Shown here piece by piece: positions 47,779 to 55,542 of a stretch of DNA of 64,000 bases (the stretch's first letter is position 1; each line of letters opens with the position of its first letter). Origin of the DNA: Anaerostipes rhamnosivorans (GTDB lineage Bacteria; Bacillota; Clostridia; Lachnospirales; Lachnospiraceae); the NCBI RefSeq assembly GCF_005280655.1, contig NZ_CP040058.1, forward strand, positions 3,465,001 to 3,529,000. The letters are read 5' to 3'. The notes under the pieces were generated by a model. The model saw only the letters and a list, made by a program, of their open reading frames with translations. It was not told where the DNA came from and made no database searches. The position numbers and the translations under genes are program-made.

Positions 47779-49107
47779 CTATCTATATTTTTTCTGTGCC
47801 CTTCTTCCGAACCAGACAGACACACTAGTCCCTATGACCCAGCCGATAGGCCAGGCTGCCCAGATCCCTGTGGCCCCGAACGGGACAGACAGTATGTAAG
47901 ACAGAGAGACCCTGGCGATCAAATCGGCAAATGTAGATGCCATAAAACCTTTCATCTCACTCATTCCCCGGAGCATGCCGTCAAACACAAACTTTACACT
48001 GACCAATGCATAGAACGGGGCATTGATCCTCAGAAAAGAGATACCTGCTCCCATGCTCTTTACAGCCTGCGCAGAGCTCCCTTCAAGAAACAGCCCCATA
48101 GCCTGGCGGCTGAAGATCAGACATGCCGCAGAGAAGACCGCTGCCATAGCTACAATGATCTTAAGGCCCGCTGCCGTTCCCTCCTTCGTCCGCTGCCACT
48201 TTCCGGCTCCCGCATTCTGGGCCGTAAAGCTGGACACCGCGTTTCCGATGGTTCCAAGCACTGACAGGATGAAGATCTGTATTTTAAATCCCCCTGAATA
48301 ACCTGCTACCACCACTGAACCAAAACTATTGATCCGCCCTTGTACGAACAGCTGTCCAACGGATACAAAGGACTGCTGCATGATACTCGGTACCGCGATC
48401 CATGTCATTTTCCTCAGCAACAGAGGGCTGAACTTCTGGTAGCTTGGCACCTGGATCTTGGCATTCTTTCGGAATACGGTCACCACCGCCAGGACGGAAG
48501 CGATTCCCTGGGCAATAAAGGTCGCCCAGGCAACCCCTGCGACACCCATAGAAAACGTGGTGACAAACAACACATCCAGGATGATGTTCAGCACCGAAGA
48601 AAAGATCAGAAAGATCAGCGGTGTGATAGAATCACCCAGCGCAGTAAAAATGGCATTTGCACCGTTATAAAGCATCAGGAACAAGATGCCCATGATATAA
48701 ATCCTCAAATACAGAGCCGAATCCTCAAATATATCAGATGGGGTGGACATGGCACTCATCATCCATCTGCATCCTGCCAGCCCCAGCACTGTCAGAATAA
48801 CACTCATGATCACAATTGTAATGACTGCCGTAGAAATACAGCTTTTTACTCTTTTATATTTTTTGGCTCCGAAAAAGCCAGATATCACAACGTTGACTCC
48901 CATGCCTGTTCCCACGGCCACAGCAATAAAAATAACCGTGATCGGCTGGGAAGCACCCACAGCTCCCAGTGCACCTACTCCGATAAACCGGCCGGCCACA
49001 ATGCTGTCCACAACACTGTAGACCTGCTGGAATATCATACTCAGGATCATTGGGAGTGCAAATTTTCCGATGACCTCAAAAGGAGTCCCTACTGTTAAAT
49101 CTTTCAT
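47779..49107 (-). CDS. MATE family efflux transporter
   Basis: 442-residue, about 12-helix multidrug/toxin extrusion exporter, driven by Na or H gradients. The two homologous halves are apparent: 'PFEVIGKFALPMILSMIFQQ' and 'LLRKMTWIAVPSIMQQSFVS', and VDSIVAGRFIGVGALGAVGA is the typical first-half motif. The start MKDLTVGTP follows AGAGGAAGAA. It begins about 46 bp after the rplA terminator with no strong promoter seen, so read-through from the ribosomal operon is possible. Substrate unknown. Confidence 0.9.
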   Translation of the reverse strand: MKDLTVGTPFEVIGKFALPMILSMIFQQVYSVVDSIVAGRFIGVGALGAVGASQPITVIFIAVAVGTGMGVNVVISGFFGAKKYKRVKSCISTAVITIVIMSVILTVLGLAGCRWMMSAMSTPSDIFEDSALYLRIYIMGILFLMLYNGANAIFTALGDSITPLIFLIFSSVLNIILDVLFVTTFSMGVAGVAWATFIAQGIASVLAVVTVFRKNAKIQVPSYQKFSPLLLRKMTWIAVPSIMQQSFVSVGQLFVQGRINSFGSVVVAGYSGGFKIQIFILSVLGTIGNAVSSFTAQNAGAGKWQRTKEGTAAGLKIIVAMAAVFSAACLIFSRQAMGLFLEGSSAQAVKSMGAGISFLRINAPFYALVSVKFVFDGMLRGMSEMKGFMASTFADLIARVSLSYILSVPFGATGIWAAWPIGWVIGTSVSVWFGRRAQKKYR

Positions 49108-49152
49108 TTCTTCCTCTCTTTTTGCACGCATGGCACACAATTTATTACATTC

Positions 49153-49182
49153 AAAAACCCCTCTATCAATTTAGAGGGGTTT
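49153..49182 (-). terminator. Intrinsic terminator after rplA
   Basis: Perfect 10-bp stem AAACCCCTCT / AGAGGGGTTT around an 8-nt loop, followed on the minus strand by TTTTT. It ends the rpmG...rplA transcript 22 bp after the rplA stop. Confidence 0.92.
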
Positions 49183-49204
49183 GTCATAACTTTAACTATT
49201 CTAT

Positions 49205-49897
49205 TTAAGCAAACTTGCCTGTGTCAATCTTAACTCCAGGTCCCATTGTAGATGTGATTGTCACATTCTTGAAATACTGACCTTTTGCTGCTGACGGTTT
49301 TGCTTTGATAATAGCATCTATTAACGTCTGGAAGTTGTCCGCTAACTGTTCTTCTGTAAAAGAAGCTTTACCTACTGGTACATGAATAATGTTGTTCTTG
49401 TCCAGTCTGTATTCGATCTTACCAGCTTTGATATCTTCGATTGCTTTTGTCACATCCATAGTTACTGTTCCGGCTTTCGGGTTTGGCATTAAACCTTTCG
49501 GTCCAAGGTCACGTCCTAAACGTCCTACAATACCCATCATATCCGGTGTTGCAACAACAACATCAAAGTCAAACCAGTTTTCTTTCTGGATCTTCGGGAT
49601 CAGTTCTTCTGCTCCGACAAATTCTGCCCCTGCTGCCTTTGCTTCTTCTGCTTTTGCATCTTTTGCAAATACAAGGACACGAACTTTTTTACCAGTACCA
49701 TGAGGCAGTACAACTGCTCCACGGATCTGCTGGTCAGCCTGACGTCCGTCTACACCAAGACGGAGATGTGCTTCGATTGTCTCATCAAATTTGGCATTTG
49801 CTGCCTGTTTCACTACAGATACTGCTTCCTGTACATCGTAGAGCTTTGTTCTGTCTACTAATTTGGCAGCTTCTGCATATCTTTTTCCTTTTTTCAT
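49205..49897 (-). CDS. rplA: 50S ribosomal protein L1
   Basis: L1-stalk protein of the large subunit; also binds its mRNA to repress itself. Start [16 protein letters not shown] fits the family and follows AGGAGG. Family motif [20 protein letters not shown] and MPNPKAGTV are present. 230 residues is normal. The next ribosomal gene, rplJ, is about 46 kb away, which is unusual. Confidence 0.97.
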   Translation of the reverse strand: MKKGKRYAEAAKLVDRTKLYDVQEAVSVVKQAANAKFDETIEAHLRLGVDGRQADQQIRGAVVLPHGTGKKVRVLVFAKDAKAEEAKAAGAEFVGAEELIPKIQKENWFDFDVVVATPDMMGIVGRLGRDLGPKGLMPNPKAGTVTMDVTKAIEDIKAGKIEYRLDKNNIIHVPVGKASFTEEQLADNFQTLIDAIIKAKPSAAKGQYFKNVTITSTMGPGVKIDTGKFA

Positions 49898-49914
49898 TCT
49901 AAAAATACCTCCTG

Positions 49915-49943
49915 TGGTCATATCGGGAGCAACCCTCCCACTT
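49915..49943 (-). promoter_or_regulatory. Candidate L1-binding leader motif before rplA
   Basis: On the minus strand GTGGGAGGG-TTG-CTCCCG, then ATGACCACA and AGGAGG. The same elements occur before rplK. Confidence 0.5.
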
Positions 49944-50080
49944 TCTAAATATTATATTTAGGAAGTTACACTCGACTAAGCGTTCAGGCTTCGTCTTCGA
50001 CTCGCCTTCACTGAGTCTCGGTAACGGCTTTCACACTAAACTCGGCCTGCGCTGGCTTGCCCTCATTAAGTGTTCAATGC
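49944..50080. other. Long rplK-rplA spacer with internal imperfect repeats
   Basis: The 183-bp gap between rplK and rplA is far longer than usual. It shows imperfect repeated blocks such as CGAGTTTAGTGTGAA, CGAGACTCAGTGAAG and TAGTCGAGTGTAA, and small hairpins (CTAAATATNATATTTAG type near 49950; GACTC...GAGTC). No gene or terminator is seen. Confidence 0.4.
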
Positions 50081-50506
50081 CTATTCTTCCACTTCGATTC
50101 CCATGCTTCTTGCTGTTCCTGCAATCATGCTCATTGCAGCTTCGACAGATGCAGCATTTAAATCTTTCATCTTGGTCTCAGCAATCTGCTGTAAATCTGC
50201 TTTGGATACTGTTGCGACTTTCTTTCTGTTCGGCTCTCCGGATCCTGACTGGATCTTGCAGGCTTTCTTTAATAAAACCGCTGCCGGAGGAGTCTTTGTC
50301 ACAAAACTGAAACTTCTGTCCTGGTATACTGTGATCACAACAGGAATTAACAGGTCTCCCTGATCTGCTGTCCTTGCATTAAATTCCTTTGTGAACTGTA
50401 CGATATTTACACCGTGCTGACCAAGTGCCGGTCCTACTGGCGGTGCTGGTGTTGCCTTTCCTGCCGGAATCTGAAGTTTAATATATCCTTCTACTTTCTT
50501 TGCCAT
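50081..50506 (-). CDS. rplK: 50S ribosomal protein L11
   Basis: GTPase-centre protein, 141 residues. Start [18 protein letters not shown] follows AGGAGG; upstream in-frame codons lie in the leader. [16 protein letters not shown] and '[18 protein letters not shown]' are diagnostic. It lies 77 bp after nusG. Confidence 0.98.
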   Translation of the reverse strand: MAKKVEGYIKLQIPAGKATPAPPVGPALGQHGVNIVQFTKEFNARTADQGDLLIPVVITVYQDRSFSFVTKTPPAAVLLKKACKIQSGSGEPNRKKVATVSKADLQQIAETKMKDLNAASVEAAMSMIAGTARSMGIEVEE

Positions 50507-50527
50507 AATCGTTAACCTCCTGATGAT

Positions 50528-50557
50528 TGTGGTAATTACGGGAGATATCCCTCCCAC
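50528..50557 (-). promoter_or_regulatory. Candidate L1-binding leader motif before rplK
   Basis: On the minus strand GTGGGAGGG-ATAT-CTCCCG, then ATTACCACA and AGGAGG: a hairpin closely matching the one before rplA. Confidence 0.5.
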
Positions 50558-50583
50558 CTTGTTACGTGCAGAGGTCTTGTTAT

Positions 50584-51132
50584 TTACTCTGCTTTTTTGA
50601 TATCTAAGAAATCAATCTCTACTGATGTGGCACGTCCAAACATTTCTACCTCGATAGTCACTGTCTGTTTGTGCTCATTCACCGTGGTAACTGCACTTGT
50701 CGTACCTTCCCAAGCACCGGAAGTAACAACAATGATATCCCCTACTTCAACATCAATATCAATTTTTTCCTTCTTAGGCGTTTCTTCGTTTGTACCGCCG
50801 ACACTGATTCCCAAAGGCCGCATCTCAGCCGGGGTCAATGGAACCGGTTTGGATCCAGGGCCTACAAAGCCTGTCACACCTCTGGTATTCCTGACAACAT
50901 ACCATGTGTCGTCATTCATGACCATGTGGATCAGCACGTATCCTGGGAACATCTTCTTGGAAACCTGTTTTTTTACACCATTCTTCAGTTCCGTTACATC
51001 CTGAAGAGGCACCCGGACTTCTAAGATCTGATCTTGAAGCTTACGGTTCTCGATCGTCTTCTCAATATTCGCTTTTACTTTATTCTCGTATCCGGAATAG
51101 GTATGAACTACATACCAATTTGTTTCTGTCAT
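50584..51132 (-). CDS. nusG: Transcription elongation/termination factor NusG
   Basis: 182 residues. N-terminal NGN domain ([20 protein letters not shown]), then KOW domain near the end ([20 protein letters not shown]). It couples RNA polymerase to ribosomes and Rho. It starts 15 bp after secE. Confidence 0.97.
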   Translation of the reverse strand: MTETNWYVVHTYSGYENKVKANIEKTIENRKLQDQILEVRVPLQDVTELKNGVKKQVSKKMFPGYVLIHMVMNDDTWYVVRNTRGVTGFVGPGSKPVPLTPAEMRPLGISVGGTNEETPKKEKIDIDVEVGDIIVVTSGAWEGTTSAVTTVNEHKQTVTIEVEMFGRATSVEIDFLDIKKAE

Positions 51133-51147
51133 ATGCTCTCCTTACCT

Positions 51148-51345
51148 TTACCCTACTAACATCTTTATTCCATATTGAAGTCCCAAATCCAGAACAGCAA
51201 TAATAATACCAATGATAATAGCACACACGACCACAACGCCGGTTTCTTTGGCAATGCGTTCTTTAGAAGGCCAGATGATTCTTCCGAATTCAGATTTCAA
51301 TTCTTTGAACCAGCTGGTTTTGCTTGATTTGCTGGTATTCTTCAT
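51148..51345 (-). CDS. secE: Preprotein translocase subunit SecE
   Basis: 65 residues with the SecE motif SWFKELKSEFGRIIWPSKER followed by one membrane helix (VVVVCAIIIGIIIAVLDLGL). Clamps SecY in the translocon. Short single-helix form usual in Firmicutes. Confidence 0.95.
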   Translation of the reverse strand: MKNTSKSSKTSWFKELKSEFGRIIWPSKERIAKETGVVVVCAIIIGIIIAVLDLGLQYGIKMLVG

Positions 51346-51372
51346 GTTCTCACTTCCTTAAATAAACGTGCA

Positions 51373-51522
51373 TTACTTAGTTTCTTTGTGTAATGTGTGT
51401 TTTTTACAGAACTTGCAGTATTTTTTTGTTTCCATACGTTCCGGATGTGTTTTCTTATCCTTCATCATATCGTAATTACGCTGCTTACATTCTGTACATT
51501 CTAATGTGATTTTTGTGCGCAC
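51373..51522 (-). CDS. rpmG: 50S ribosomal protein L33
   Basis: 49 residues. GTG start chosen because [20 protein letters not shown] matches the family N-terminus and GGAGGTGGAAGTT precedes it. Four cysteines in two CxxC pairs (CTEC, CKFC) make this the zinc-binding form, usually needed under zinc-replete conditions. First gene of the operon. Confidence 0.93.
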   Translation of the reverse strand: MRTKITLECTECKQRNYDMMKDKKTHPERMETKKYCKFCKKHTLHKETK

Positions 51523-51556
51523 AACTTCCACCTCCATTGTTTTTAAAATAAGGCAT

Positions 51557-51614
51557 AAAAAAAAGACCTCTTCCAACGCTAAAGTCTAGCTTACACATTG
51601 TAGCATGGAAGAGG
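51557..51614 (-). terminator. Terminator of the nrd operon, with a promoter nested in it
   Basis: Minus-strand CCTCTTCCA (51614-51606) pairs with TGGAAGAGG (51575-51567), then TC and eight T residues. The rpmG promoter spans its left arm and loop, so only transcripts from nrdG carry both arms. Confidence 0.78.
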
Positions 51615-51625
51615 CCGGCCGTCAA
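51597..51625 (-). promoter_or_regulatory. Promoter for rpmG-secE-nusG
   Basis: Minus-strand TTGACG (51625-51620), 17-nt spacer, TACAAT (51602-51597). It starts inside the loop of the preceding terminator. Confidence 0.75.
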
Positions 51626-51633
51626 GCCTTGTT

Positions 51634-52125
51634 TTACCTTATGTACAGCACTTTTTTACCTTGCTCCAGGGATTTTTTTACATCGATCACATTCTGGTTT
51701 GAACTGCCCCTCCAAAGAAGAGCTGTGTCTTTTAAGTCCTCCACGAACGGTCCGTCCACCAGCACGTCCACATTTTTCACAGAATTTAGCATTTGGACAT
51801 CCTCCCACTGGAATCCAGTATACATCCATATGGTCTTCTCTGGGAACTTTCCCTTGAATTCAAGGATCAGCTCTTCTACCGTCTCCCGGTTCTCTGGGTG
51901 CAGCGGATCTCCTCCGCTTAGGGTGAGCCCGCTGATGTAATCCTTGTCAAGTGCCTCAAACAGCTCCTCTTTGGCCGCCTGGTCAAACTCCACGCCTCCC
52001 TGGATGTCCCAGGTCACTGGATTATGGCAGTTTCTGCACTGATGAGTACAGCCCGCCACCCACAGGACGGCCCTCAGACCGTCTCCATTTAACATATCGT
52101 CCTTCGTAATGTTATGGTACCTCAT
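51634..52125 (-). CDS. nrdG: Anaerobic ribonucleotide reductase activating protein
   Basis: Radical SAM enzyme that makes the glycyl radical on NrdD. 163 residues. Cluster motif Cys26-x3-Cys30-x2-Cys33 (GCTHQCRNCHNP) and SAM-binding 'LTLSGGDPLHPEN' are intact. Start MRYHNITKDDM follows GAGAGGGAAGAC and lies 11 bp after the small membrane protein gene. Confidence 0.95.
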   Translation of the reverse strand: MRYHNITKDDMLNGDGLRAVLWVAGCTHQCRNCHNPVTWDIQGGVEFDQAAKEELFEALDKDYISGLTLSGGDPLHPENRETVEELILEFKGKFPEKTIWMYTGFQWEDVQMLNSVKNVDVLVDGPFVEDLKDTALLWRGSSNQNVIDVKKSLEQGKKVLYIR

Positions 52126-52136
52126 GTCTTCCCTCT

Positions 52137-52529
52137 CTATGCTAATATCATCCACAGCCCCGCCGCCGCAAACACAAGGAATGGCAGGAGACGTTCTGTC
52201 CCCAGCAGCGAAATGAGCGGCTGCGGTATGTAAATGTCCTCAGGATTTGATGGATCCAGGAGTACTTCTGTCTCCTGACCCTCTTGAAACTCTTCTTTTT
52301 CTCTATTTCTGTACAGCCACAGCACCGAACTGTATTCCTTTCCCTCATATGTATAAGTAAATACAGGATTGTTCATCTTTAAATTCAGATAATTTACATA
52401 TGGCTTCTGGCCGGAGCATACCGCTTTTACAGTGACAGAATACTGGCGCCTCTTCAGAAACTGCTTTGCAGCCGGCCGAAATAAGATCCCTATTCCTATG
52501 ATCAAAAGTATGCTTCCAACATAAACCAT
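52137..52529 (-). CDS. Small membrane protein with DUF3592-like middle
   Basis: About 130 residues: membrane helix at 3-20 (VGSILLIIGIGILFRPAA), an exposed domain (YSVTVKAVCSGQKP; then PVFTYTYEGKEYSSV and 'GQETEVLLDPSNPEDIYIP'), and a second helix at the end (LLPFLVFAAAGLWMIL). The middle resembles DUF3592, a family of unknown function. It sits between nrdD and nrdG, an unusual place for it. Confidence 0.75.
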   Translation of the reverse strand: MVYVGSILLIIGIGILFRPAAKQFLKRRQYSVTVKAVCSGQKPYVNYLNLKMNNPVFTYTYEGKEYSSVLWLYRNREKEEFQEGQETEVLLDPSNPEDIYIPQPLISLLGTERLLPFLVFAAAGLWMILA

Positions 52530-52543
52530 AGCAGCCATCCTTT

Positions 52544-54664
52544 CTACATAGATACCCTGTCAGCGATCTCCGCCATCTTGGCATCATTCAGTCTTGTATC
52601 TCCCTTTACTCTGGAATAAGAAAGGTAGCCGTTCATCCGATCGATCTTGGTCAGGTTCTTGCTTCCGCAGACCGGGCATACTTCCATCTCCAGTTCTTCA
52701 TGGCCACATTCATCACAGTATGACAGAGAAAGATTAACTCCTTCGTAGTACCCCAGGTCCATGGCACGCCTTACCAGTGTTTTAATAGCATCTTTGTTGT
52801 AGCTGACTGGATACTTCACGTATTGGATCTTTCCGCCGTTACATTTCTCCCAGAAACGTCCTTCAAGATTCTGTTTTTCGATAGGTGTCAGCTCTTCTGA
52901 TACATGGCAGTGGAAGGAATTGCTCACATACTCCTTGTCCGATACATTCTCAATAACTCCATATTTTTTCCTAAACTGTTTTACCTGCAGTCCGCACAGG
53001 TTCTCCGCCGGTGTACCGTAGATAGCATACAGATGTCCGTCCGCTTCTTTAAATTCTGCTACCTGATCATTGATATAATTAAGAACCTCCAGGGCAAACT
53101 CCCCGTCCTCCGCAATAGACTTTTTGTTGTGGAGCTGCTGCAATTCGTTGAGGGCTGTGATGCCAAAGGATGCCGTGGCAGATTCAAGCAACGGCTTGAT
53201 CTTGTCGTGGAGTCCCAGATGCCCCCCTAAAAATCCTCCTTCACAGTACGCCAGAGGATTGGTGGATGCCTTCATCTCTCCCAGATAATCGTAAGTCCTT
53301 ATATGGAGTTCACGGATCAGATTCAGGTAATAGTCCAATACCTGGTAAAAGTCCTTGCTCTCCTGCTTTGCCTTTGCATAGATCATCGGCAGATGCAGGC
53401 TCACAGCTCCAATATTAAACCTCCCCACAAAGACAGGCTCGTCCGTCTCGTCCAAAGGTTTCGCTCCTCCCTTTTCGTACCAAGGAGATAAAAATGCCCT
53501 GCATCCCATAGGACTGACAATCTTTCCATATCTTTTGTACATATCAGGTACATAACCCTCGCCTGTAAGACTCAGCCAGTCCGGATACATGGTCTTGCTG
53601 GAACAGCGGATACCCGCCTCGAACACATCCTCCAGTTCTCCGCCCGGTCCGTGCAGCTTCTCGTCATAAAGAAACACAATCTTCGGAAACAGCACCGGTT
53701 TTTTATGTCCCTTTTTGCCCTGGCCTTTTCTTCTGACATCCAGCATGGTGATAGATGCCATCTTTGCGAAACGTCCGGTCCCGGTTCCTGCGGACACTGT
53801 GATGAACGGATAGTCTCCCCGGCTGGAAGACACACTGTTAAACTTATACTCCAGCCCCTGGAATCCCTGGCAGAACTCTTTCTGCACGTCCTTTAAAGAC
53901 TCCTCTTCCGCCCTTTCCCGGGAAAGCCCCAGTGATTCATACTTTTGGATCCCTTTTTCATAGGACTTTTCAGCGTATGGTTCCAGGATCAGTTCAATAT
54001 TCGGCACGGTAAACCCACCGTACTGCTGGCTTGCGGCGCTCAAAACGATATCTCCGATGACATCAAACGCTACATCCAGTGTCTTAGGTTCATTGTACCA
54101 TAGATTGCCCATCTCAAAACCGCCTTTTAACACGGCCTCCACGTCAAACAGACAGCAGTTCATCGTATCTCTCCTGGCCGACATATCATGAATATAGATA
54201 TAGCCGTCCCGGCAGGCCTGAATCTCTTCCGTGGTCAAAAAGAACTTTTGGTACAAGGATTTATTCAGTTCATTAAAGATCAGACTCCTTTTGGTGGATA
54301 CCAGGGCACTGTCCGTGTTGCTGTTTTCTTTGTCTCCGATGTACATGATGGACTGGCTCTTTTTGTAGACGTCATCTAACATCTCCACAAAATCCTGCTT
54401 ATAGTTGCGGTAGTCCCGGTAGCTTTTGGCCACATCTGGATTCACTCTCTCAAGAGCTCCCTCCACTACATTGTGCATCTCTGTGATATGTACTTCTGAT
54501 TTTCCAAGTTCATCCACCCTTACCTTGACAAACCTACAAATCTCCTCAAGTTCCTCATCCGTAAACTTAACAAGTGCGCGGTAGGCTGATTTATTCACCG
54601 CAGTGACCACTTTTTGTATATTGAATTCTTCTTTTGTTCCGTCTTTTTTAACTACCCGTAACAT
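52544..54664 (-). CDS. nrdD: Anaerobic ribonucleoside-triphosphate reductase (class III)
   Basis: Reduces NTPs to dNTPs without oxygen. 706 residues: N-terminal ATP-cone (about 3-90, MLRVVKKDGTKEEFNIQKVV), catalytic barrel, a zinc site near the end (CDEC...CPVC) and the glycyl-radical motif RMNGYLSYSR with Gly679. Start MLRVVKKDG follows GGGAGGAGCAGG; a longer frame overlaps a leader hairpin. Transcribed from a NrdR-box promoter. Confidence 0.96.
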   Translation of the reverse strand: MLRVVKKDGTKEEFNIQKVVTAVNKSAYRALVKFTDEELEEICRFVKVRVDELGKSEVHITEMHNVVEGALERVNPDVAKSYRDYRNYKQDFVEMLDDVYKKSQSIMYIGDKENSNTDSALVSTKRSLIFNELNKSLYQKFFLTTEEIQACRDGYIYIHDMSARRDTMNCCLFDVEAVLKGGFEMGNLWYNEPKTLDVAFDVIGDIVLSAASQQYGGFTVPNIELILEPYAEKSYEKGIQKYESLGLSRERAEEESLKDVQKEFCQGFQGLEYKFNSVSSSRGDYPFITVSAGTGTGRFAKMASITMLDVRRKGQGKKGHKKPVLFPKIVFLYDEKLHGPGGELEDVFEAGIRCSSKTMYPDWLSLTGEGYVPDMYKRYGKIVSPMGCRAFLSPWYEKGGAKPLDETDEPVFVGRFNIGAVSLHLPMIYAKAKQESKDFYQVLDYYLNLIRELHIRTYDYLGEMKASTNPLAYCEGGFLGGHLGLHDKIKPLLESATASFGITALNELQQLHNKKSIAEDGEFALEVLNYINDQVAEFKEADGHLYAIYGTPAENLCGLQVKQFRKKYGVIENVSDKEYVSNSFHCHVSEELTPIEKQNLEGRFWEKCNGGKIQYVKYPVSYNKDAIKTLVRRAMDLGYYEGVNLSLSYCDECGHEELEMEVCPVCGSKNLTKIDRMNGYLSYSRVKGDTRLNDAKMAEIADRVSM

Positions 54665-54699
54665 ACCTGCTCCTCCCTGACTGTTCCCAAAGCATTGTC

Positions 54700-54820
54700 C
54701 TGCCTGCGGTATATCCTGCATGACGCAGGAGACACCGCAGGCAGGGGCTCATTGCTATTATTTTCAAAACGAAGTGGGAAATCCCACTTTCTTTAATGGT
54801 CCTCTCACCCTTTGAGAGGC
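54700..54820 (-). promoter_or_regulatory. Structured leader of nrdD
   Basis: Three hairpins precede nrdD: CCTCTCA/TGAGAGG (54802-54820), AAGTGGGA/TCCCACTT (54773-54790), and a long one with 12 bp outer (54700-54711 with 54735-54746) and 5 bp inner stem (CCTGC/GCAGG). None has a T-tract. The rest of 54665-55008 holds the promoter and NrdR boxes. Confidence 0.5.
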
Positions 54821-54909
54821 TTATCCACTTTATGCGCCATAGGCGGTTTGACAAAGCCAAATACCTTCTTTGCGCATTTTGTTCGTTAAACATTCCAATG
54901 GAATAAAAA

Positions 54910-54957
54910 ACACAATATCTAGTGTTGTAAATCAATTACTTGTACTATATTGTGTGT
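54910..54957. promoter_or_regulatory. Paired NrdR boxes
   Basis: Box 1 ACACAATATCTAGTGT (54910-54925) matches the NrdR palindrome; box 2 GTACTATATTGTGTGT (54942-54957) matches 13 of 16. Starts are 32 bp apart, about three helix turns, as NrdR needs. They lie right after the predicted transcription start. Confidence 0.82.
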
Positions 54958-54967
54958 GAATGTCTCC

Positions 54968-54996
54968 ATCTTATCATTTCATACCAGACAAGTCAA
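54968..54996 (-). promoter_or_regulatory. Promoter of the nrdD operon
   Basis: Minus-strand TTGACT (54996-54991), 17-nt spacer, TAAGAT (54973-54968). It starts 12 bp after the gerAC stop. Confidence 0.65.
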
Positions 54997-55008
54997 GGCT
55001 GAATTGTG

Positions 55009-55542
55009 TCACCTTCTGCCGTAAATCCTGCCAAGGCTCAGATCCTTGGGCTTTTTTACTTTTGGAGAACTTTCAATACCTTTTGCCATGTATTCCCCGA
55101 AGGAGATCGGCAGGTTCTTTTCAATGGAAAACAGTTCTTTTAGTGTCTTCCTGCTTTTCAGAACCAGAACGGATTTGGCAATATCCGAATGGTCTAAAAG
55201 TTCCTCTATCATAGTATCATCCATTTGTCCGTTGGTAAATACGATCACTTTTAAATGTCCAAAATTTAATTTCTTAGGCTGGGAGCGTTCAAACTTCTGA
55301 TTGGCATCATTCAGGGATTTACCTGTGTAGACAATAGACTTAGATGGTACTTTTGTCCCCTGGTTGTCCTGGGCCTTCGTAAAATCAGCACAGGAATAAT
55401 CAATCAGATAGCCATGTTCCGTCTTTTCAATCCCCATAGCCAGCACATAGCTGCTGTCCTCGATATCTCCAGCCTCCTTACACCCCGCAAGGCCCATACA
55501 CATACATAAGGTCAGGACAAGGCTAAGGATGATCTTCTTCAT
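55009..55542 (-). CDS. Spore germination protein GerAC-like, shortened
   Basis: 177 residues: lipoprotein signal with lipobox (GLAGC, Cys21), then the first GerC domain (GDIEDSSYVLAMGIEKTEHG; KKLNFGHLKVIVFTNGQMDD). Usual Ger(x)C proteins are about 350-400 residues with two further domains; here the frame ends at LGRIYGRR and the nrdD promoter begins at once. No remnant of the missing part is seen downstream. It overlaps gerAB by 20 bp. It may be a truncated gene or a short functional form. Confidence 0.8.
   Translation of the reverse strand: MKKIILSLVLTLCMCMGLAGCKEAGDIEDSSYVLAMGIEKTEHGYLIDYSCADFTKAQDNQGTKVPSKSIVYTGKSLNDANQKFERSQPKKLNFGHLKVIVFTNGQMDDTMIEELLDHSDIAKSVLVLKSRKTLKELFSIEKNLPISFGEYMAKGIESSPKVKKPKDLSLGRIYGRR

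Noticed and set aside
3402..49152. Integrative element with attachment repeats
   Set aside because: No integrase, transposase, tRNA target or matching end repeats found by eye.
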